Of a stretch of DNA of 25,429 nt, positions 19,038 to 25,429 are shown in pieces. The notes under the pieces were generated by a model. It was not told the origin of the DNA. It saw only the letters and a list, made by a program, of their open reading frames with translations, and made no database searches. Made by a program: the position numbers and the translations under genes. Positions within the stretch are counted from its first letter, which is position 1. Each line of letters starts with the position of its first letter. Source of the DNA: Pigoraptor vietnamica (Eukaryota > Opisthokonta > Filasterea); NCBI GenBank assembly GCA_943704525.1, contig CALSCQ010001243.1:1-25429 (forward strand). Direction: 5' to 3'.

Positions 19038-22000
19038 ATGAAAAAGACGAACCAGAAGTCGTCGGCCTCGTCCGGCACAGCGAAGGACCGGCAGTCTTCG
19101 GGCGGCAAGTCGAAGCGTGGAGGGCCCCGCGGGGACTCTGCGGCGCCCGATGCGGACACGATTGTCACGCTATGGCCAGAGTGGAGCGATAACGACATTC
19201 TCGCCGAAAAATGGGCGGTGAGTGAGCGGGAGGGCAATTGGCGCGTAATCTGTCACCGCATGGCGTGGAGTGAATGCAAATCTCGATCGCCGTAGACCCT
19301 CTAGTGTGTGTTTGTGTATGTGTGTGTGCGTGCCGTAGCGCGGTGCTATATCGTCTATTGCTCGAATCACCCATACATGCTTGCCATATAACAACGTAAC
19401 TTACGCGAGTGAGTGCGTCCCATTTCATCGCAGGAAAAGGACAAGAGCGGCAAGCACATTGCTGTGTTCGAAGACCCAGAGCCCCTCGTGGAGCTTCCCC
19501 GCTCCCTCAAGGGCCTGGTCGCCGCATGGAAGCGGCCATCAGAGTACATAACCGAGCAGGCGCCCATTGTCGTGGATCCCCAGCGCTACGACCCTTCGGC
19601 GTGGACCAACTCGTCGGGGCTCGGGGCGCAGCTCTCTGTGCCGCCGGCGCCCGTCCCCGTGCCTGCGCCGGCACCGGCCGTGTCCGCGTCCGCACACCTT
19701 CCCTCGCTCACGCAATCGACGCAGTCGTCATTGCACCAGTCGATCTCCGCCGAGAAGCCGCAGGTGGTGGCGCCCTCTGCGAATCCCTCGGAAGTGTCGG
19801 TGGGAGACGCGGACGCCTCGGGCCGCTTGGAGAATGTGGACGACATGGCCCGCATCTCGACGGGCAGCGCGGCGGCCGCGTACACGAGCGAGCTGATGCG
19901 GACGTTCGCCGCGCAGCTGTCGATTCTCTTGGACCCTCGCTTGGGTGTGGGCTCGGAGCGTTTTCGGCCGTGGGAGCTGTTGTACCCCCGCGGGAAGGAC
20001 GGCGTGCCGTACTACAACGCGGGCGGCAAGTACTCTGTGCGGCTCTTCTGGATGGGCACGTGGCGGAGGATCACTATCGACGATCGCATGCCCTTTGACG
20101 CCGACGGAAACATTCTCCTCCCGACGTCCTCTGTCCCGAACGAGATCTGGGTGCCGCTCATCTGCAAGGCGCTCCTCCGCATTGCCGCGCTGAGCTACCA
20201 GGAGACGTCGAGCGAGCCGGAGCACGGCGACTTCAGCATCGTCCACGCGCTCACGGGCGCTCTGCCGGAGTGCATCCCCATCCACCAGGCCGCTGTCGCA
20301 CAGCGCGGTGACCTGTGGGGCGTCGTGTGCAACGCATGGCGACCAGTGGACTCGCGCGAAGACGGGGACGACGACGACGCGAACGGCCCGGACTCGCGCC
20401 CCGAGACACCGCCCAACGAATCCGAGGGCGCAGGGTCCCGTCAGGCGGCGCAATCGCAGTCCGTGTCGGCGTCGGCCGCGCCCCGTCCAAGTCAGGGATC
20501 GGCCGGTCCCGCGCCGCCGGGCCCCCGCGCGCAATCCGGCACGCAGAACGTGCATGGCGGACGTGGCGGGGCGCCGCAGTCGTCGACGACGCTCCGCAAG
20601 CAGACGTCGGTCAGTTCTGTCAGCGGCGGGCACCCCGGTCCTCATTCTGCCGGTGCCTCGAAGCTCGCCACCCTGCCCTCTGCGACGACGGCGCCGGCGG
20701 CCGAAGCGCAGGACGTCGAGAGTCTCTCGTTTGAGCGCCTCGTCCTCGCGACAATAGCGCCCCTCCGCCCGGCGTACCAACCGCTCGCCACTGCGAACGT
20801 CGCCGCCCTTGCGGCACTCGGCGCGGTCCCTTCGTTCTCGGGAGCGGCCCCCAACAACGCCGTGTCGAACGCTGGGCTGGCTTCCGTCTCGTCCGTCACG
20901 CCTTCTGCGACGACGGCGTCCTCGATGAACCTCACGGTCCCCCCGACGCAGGCGCCCACGCCGTCGCCCGCGCAGCAGACCACTGACGGTCTGTGGTCGC
21001 GCGCGGACCTGTCGCACACGGCGCTCGTGTACGAAATGCGCTCGGTGTCCGTGTCCCTGTCCACGGCGACGGCGCTGGGCGTCAACCTTTCGGAAGTGAG
21101 GGATGGCAAGGTCGACCTCAAGCTTGTGTGGCTCATCTCGTCGTTTGCGCACTGGCGAGGCCGCCTTTCGTACTCGGACGTCGCGGGCTGGACGCCGGAG
21201 CTGGAGGCCGCGCTGGGCGTGTCGCGCGAGACGAGGCTCAACCGCCAGAAGGCAGTCTCTGCGCTCCGTGACGCCGGCAAACCCCACGCGCCTTTTGAGT
21301 ACTGGATGTTGTTTGCGGACTTTCTCGAGGCCGTGCGCGGCGTCGCGTTCCACCACCTGCCGTCGGCGTTTGAGCAGACGGACAGCGTGTCGTACGTGCA
21401 CGAGAGTATCGTGGCGACGACGGACTCGACGCCCAACCCGAGCCTCGCGCTGCGCATCCCTTTCCTCCTCCACGTTGACAACGAATCGCCCGCGGAGATA
21501 CTCGTGGGCTTCACCGCCTTCTCCGGTCCCAAGGCGAACTCGGCGCTCGCGGGGCCGAACCCGCCCGCCGGCATGCTCGTCGTGGACAGCTACAACTGGC
21601 AGAGCATGCGGTCGGACGTCTCCGTATTTAAGATCAAGACGAACGCCACCAAGGCCGCCGTGCTCAGCGTGCCCGCGGGGCCGCACGTGTACCGGTTCTC
21701 CGTCACGGCGCCGTTTGGGTACTGGATCACCGTGTGCTCGCGCCACACGTTCTCGTTTGGAGAGGAGGGGCTCATACTCCGCGAGCGTCTCGGGGCGTTT
21801 GTGAGCGACTACGAGGGCACGCACGACGAGCAGGCGGCGAACGGGTGGTTCCTTCTCTTCCAGCAGGTGTTCAACTTTTCGCAGCCGACTTTTGTGCGCG
21901 CGACGCTTTACTCGCCGCTGCAGTTCTCCGGCCCACGGTTGGACGAGTCGATTTCGTCGCACTCTCAGCTTCGCATCATTGACAACGATTCGCTGAAGGA

Positions 22001-22830
22001 GGTTCCGAAGGTGTTCTTGCAGCCCGTGCCGAAGCTGCTCGAGCCCAACACGGTGAGCAGTGGGGCGCAAGCTGCCGTGTCTTCAGTTTGACTAATGTTC
22101 CAGGCGTCTGTTTAGGGATCGAGCATGCCGTGTCGTTATGCGCTGTGCGCTCACTCCGTTTTTGCCCGCTTCGTGCAGCGCGGGTACACTTTTATGGGAG
22201 ACGGCCGCTGCCCCCAGGCGATTGCTCCCGGGAGGTGGCGTCTGCGCATCGTAAGCTCGCCCGCGCCCCCCATTCCGCTGCTTCCCGAAGTGGCCACCAA
22301 GTTCCACCAGCTGGACTTCGACGGTGCCTACGTGCACAACAAGCACAGCACGCTCTTTAGGTGCGTTGTTGCGGTGTGCTGCGTGTCGCGATCTCGCTGT
22401 CTCGCACACGCCATTATTCGTGCGCGTGTGTGCGATTATTCACGCGCCCTTGCCCCTATCGAATGCAGGTTCACTGTGAAGATCGAGGCAGACCACCCCG
22501 TGACCATCCAGCTTGGCACGTCGCAGCCGGCGGTGTACATCAAGCTCCAGGTGCTCGACAACAACGAAGAGATCGCGAGCGCCACGGGACGCAGCCACGC
22601 CCTCATCCCCGCGTTCGTGTTCCAGGCGGACCCCCGCTCGGACTCGCGCGCGGACGGAGACGCGAAGGAGAAGGAAAAAGAGAAGGAGAAGGACAAGCAC
22701 GCGGTTGTGAACTCGTCGAATGCCATGCTGAACGAGGCCAAGGACGACGACGCCGACTCTGTTATTTCCGAGAACATCAAGGAATATCGGGTGTGTAATG
22801 GGCACTCACGCACGCACACACACACACACG

Positions 22831-22892
<62 letters not shown>

Positions 22893-24295
22893 GCTCAAAT
22901 GCCTTCTCTCCCTGCACAGCCGCACAAGTACATTATCCAGGCGACCATCGAGCGCAAGAGCTGGCCTCTGCCCGGCATGACGCGCACGCTGAGCATGTGG
23001 GACAACCTGCAAGCGGCGACTGCCAACACCCCCCAGACGCCCGGCGGCAAGGAAGGCAGCGGTCCGCCCGACAAGAAGCTGTCGGTGAGCGGCTCTGCGG
23101 ACAAGCCCACGGGACGCGCACGTGCCAAATCGGCGGCACGTGCCGGCAGCCCCTTCAAGGTGCCGGACATTCCCGCGTACAGCGAGAACGACCTCGTGTG
23201 GCGACTCCGCATCCTGAGCGTTGCCGACACGGCCAAGTTGGAGGTGAAGAAGGACACGGAGAGGGAGGACCAGATCCGCGCGATCAAGGCCGCGTGGGAG
23301 GTGGGCGTCTGTTGCTGTGTGTGATGCATGCACGCAACGATCTCCATTGAATAGACTGTAAGCCGCGCACTTTCTTTACGTAATCGCACGACTACTCACA
23401 CGCGCTTGCCCTCGCTCACAGACGTCGCAGCCGGGCCGCGCGGCGAAGGCCCGCACGTCACGTGACCAGTACCTCCTCCAGCTGGCCGAGCGCGACCCCG
23501 CCAAGGCTGCCGAGATGAGCGACGAGGTGCCATCGGGCGACCGCACGCACCACAAGCACGAGACGTTGGACAAGTGGGTGTCGTCTGCTTGTGGGCTTTG
23601 CAGTGGACGCAGTGCAGGTCATGGGCAAGTGGAAGAGAGGGGGTTTGTAATTGGCGCCTTGTTGTCGGTATTGCTGACTGCGACGGTGCGTGACGTCAGG
23701 TACATGCGAAGGGCGGGAAATCACGTGCCGCGCGTGCTGTCCCCCGCCGAAGAGAAGGCCCGCGACGAGGCGCGCGCCCTTTGCGTGCAGCAGTACAAGC
23801 AGGAGAGGGACTGCGTGCGTGCGCAGAGGGACGCTGACCGCAAGTTCCGGAACAAGTTTAAGGAGTCGCTCATCGATGTCGCCGAGACGTACGTGACGGA
23901 GCTGGCCGACAACAGGTGCGTGCGAATGGTGGTTCGAATTTTGTGATTGACGTGTCGAGTGTAAGGTATTCGAATTGGCATGCGTGTGTGCGTGTACGTG
24001 CGTGCGTGCGTATGTGTGCGTGTACGTGCGTGCGTGCGTCTTTGTGTGTGGGCGTGTGCCTGTGTGGGCGTACGTGTGCGTGTATCGGTATGCTGGTTAT
24101 TCTGTGGTTCCCGGCGCTGACGTCAAGCGACTATTCTGCTTCAGGACGCAATTGAACAGCGTTCGCGCAACGTGTCGCCAGCGGCTCATCGAAGAGCGCG
24201 ACCTCAAGTGCCCTCCGCCGCAGCCTGCGCCGGAGGTCGTCGAGGAGGACCCCTCGGCCGCCAAGAACAAGCGCAAGCGATTCGTGTCGCCTTGA
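19038..24295 (+). CDS. Androglobin-like calpain-domain protein lacking a globin domain, eight exons
   Basis: Exons: 19038-19217, 19434-22052, 22116-22360, 22469-22790, 22920-23300, 23422-23573, 23700-23915 and 24145-24295; 4,266 nt, 1,421 residues. Androglobin hallmarks are present: LWPEWSDNDILAEKWA at 45-60, FEDPEPLVELP after the exon 1/2 junction, and a calpain-like region at about 205-340 (SELMR, RPWELLYP, YSVRLFWMGTWRRITIDDRM, HALTGALPE). The FEYWMLFADF segment (681-690) and a beta-rich ATKAAVLSVPAGPHVYRF...FGEEG block (798-839) follow. The C-terminal half has LRIIDNDS, GYTFMGDG, SQPAVYIKLQVLDNNEE and RSHALIPAFVF, and a charged helical end. No Cys precedes the calpain-like His near 332 except one in ICKALL, so the protease is probably inactive. 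In animals the permuted globin domain follows the FGEE block; here only 64 residues separate it from LRIIDND. Animal androglobin is tied to cilia and sperm flagella. Confidence 0.88.
22811..22891. repeat. Intronic (CA)n microsatellite
   Basis: A nearly pure (CA)n tract with two CG interruptions lies in intron 4 of the androglobin-like gene (22791-22919), starting about 20 nt after the 5' splice site and filling most of the intron. The open frame reads through it as a His-Thr run, which is not real protein. Confidence 0.95.
23968..24092. repeat. GT-rich intronic tract with an internal direct repeat
   Basis: A GT/CGTG-rich tract lies in intron 7 of the androglobin-like gene (23916-24144). The segment gtgtgcgtgtacgtgcgtgc and its continuation occur twice in a row at about 23984-24038. 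Confidence 0.85.
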
Positions 24296-24612
24296 GATAT
24301 GTCGGATCGGCGTGAATCGTAGACGCGTGTGTCCATCGACTTCACGCTCTCTTGATCACACTCGCTGTCTCTGACCAAGCCCGCGCATCGCTCTGTGTTG
24401 AGTCCGCTGTCATGCCCTGTTTTGCTTTCGATTTGCGTCTCGTTTATATCGCACGGCAACGCTGCCAGGAGCGCGAGGCGCGTGCGAGCACACACGGACA
24501 TGCTGAAATAATACACACTTGCACTCTATTAGCACTGCGTTGGCAGTATTTGCCCCATTGCACGTGACACGAGGCCATTTCCACTTTTTTTCTTCTCTCT
24601 GCTACATTTGCG
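24296..24612. other. Short convergent spacer
   Basis: This 317-bp spacer lies between the 3' ends of the androglobin-like gene (+) and the last gene (-). A T-rich patch occurs near 24585-24600. No gene is seen. Confidence 0.55.
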
Positions 24613-25232
24613 TTACCCCGGCGGACACTTCCGCTTCTCGCACAGTTGATGCGCCGTGACCTGTACGAGGTTCGAATAGATGAACGGCGAGAAGAGCATG
24701 CCGTCGCTGAAGTCGAGGCTGAGCTTGTCTTTCGTCATTTGCCTGAAATCGATCACGGGAAAGCCACCGCGCGCACCCGCCGCACGCACGCGCGCGTCCT
24801 GCTCCAGAATGACCGCGTCGCTGAAGTGCGGGTGAAACAGCATACCGCCGGACGTCATGGCCATCGCAGAGGGGATGTCGGCAAACGCGTACGGAAAATT
24901 GAAAACCGCATCAAACCCCTGAAGCCCGGTGTAGCCGAGCCACAGCCCCGCGTGGAACACGACTGCGTCGGGGTACTTGCCCGCCGTGAACGACGCAAGC
25001 ACGTCCGGTGTGACCTTGGTCGCGTCGTAGAGGTCGTCCGCCGGCGTGAAGGGTGGGCCCCTCCACGCATGTATCGCGTTCCACTGCGCGGGCGTCCACT
25101 TGCCCCCGAGGATGGCACGCAGGCGCGTCGCGTGTTGGATGAAGCGGAGGCTGATCTTGAAGGCCACCTCGCCGCCCACGACCACGTACTGGTCACGGTC
25201 CGAGTGCTGCTCCTCCGTCCCCGTGGACGCCG
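24613..25232 (-). CDS. Last exon of a probable SGNH/PC-esterase-like protein (5' partial)
   Basis: The exon starts after an acceptor (gacgcag, intron side at 25233) and runs 620 nt to the stop at 24613; the first codon is split 1+2. About 206 residues are seen. YPDAVVFHAGLWLGYTG resembles the Asn/Gly block of SGNH hydrolases, and EQDARVRAAGARGGFPVIDF, then QMTKD and SDGMLFSPFIYSNLVQ resemble the C-terminal block that normally carries Asp-x-x-His. Here the expected His is Leu (DGML), so activity is doubtful unless the alignment is shifted. Such proteins often modify sugars in the secretory pathway. The GDS block, if present, would be in an exon beyond the right edge. The open frame upstream into the (CA)n tract is an artefact. 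Family assignment is tentative; that this is coding is more secure. Confidence 0.55.
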
Positions 25233-25260
25233 CTGCGTCCGTTGGTGTTGAGTGGTGAGA

Positions 25261-25429
<169 letters not shown>

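Noticed and set aside
19728-22070. 780-residue open frame on the minus strand opposite the androglobin-like exon 2
   Set aside because: It is Arg/His/Val-rich shadow sequence; the plus strand carries clear androglobin motifs.

Overview
The window is nuclear DNA of a eukaryote: GC-rich, with intron-split genes whose introns are short (63-239 nt), start GTGAGN, GTGCGT or a close variant, and end in CAG or TAG. (CA)n and (TG)n microsatellites are frequent. A very animal-like dyskerin, an androglobin-family protein (a family linked to cilia in animals), a HARE-HTH nuclear protein, tandem PLAC8 domains and thrombospondin-type modules suggest a flagellated unicellular eukaryote, perhaps a relative of animals, an amoebozoan or an apusomonad. 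The sequence alone does not decide between these.

Layout: (1) 1-158, a 43-bp tandem repeat. (2) 205-2201 (+), the 3' exon of a tandem-PLAC8 protein with a Pro/Gln repeat tail. (3) 2963-4195 (-), a single-pass membrane protein with three thrombospondin-like Cys/Trp modules. (4) 4196-5710, a gene-poor stretch with a repeated 10-mer, a possible decayed glycosyltransferase fragment and one copy of a dispersed hairpin. (5) 5711-9924 (-), a 1,345-residue WD40 plus armadillo/HEAT protein with two exons; its only intron holds a (CA)n tract. (6) 9925-11618, a divergent intergenic region with the second hairpin copy, a perfect 142-bp tandem duplication and a nested inverted repeat. (7) 11619-14121 (+), dyskerin (Cbf5), eight exons, 500 residues. 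(8) 14697-18187 (+), a HARE-HTH protein, five exons, 1,015 residues. (9) 19038-24295 (+), an androglobin-like protein, eight exons, 1,421 residues, apparently without its globin domain. (10) 24613-25232 (-), the last exon of a probable SGNH/PC-esterase-like protein, running into a (CA)n tract at the right edge.

The genes do not form an operon or an obvious pathway. The most interesting points are the globin-less androglobin with no calpain nucleophile, a dense block of X-box-like and homeodomain-like sites just upstream of it, the HARE-HTH protein with E2F, CCAAT and TATA elements upstream, and a small hairpin repeat family present at two places. All splice models were derived by eye from splice signals and reading-frame continuity. 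Each complete model gives an exact whole number of codons.
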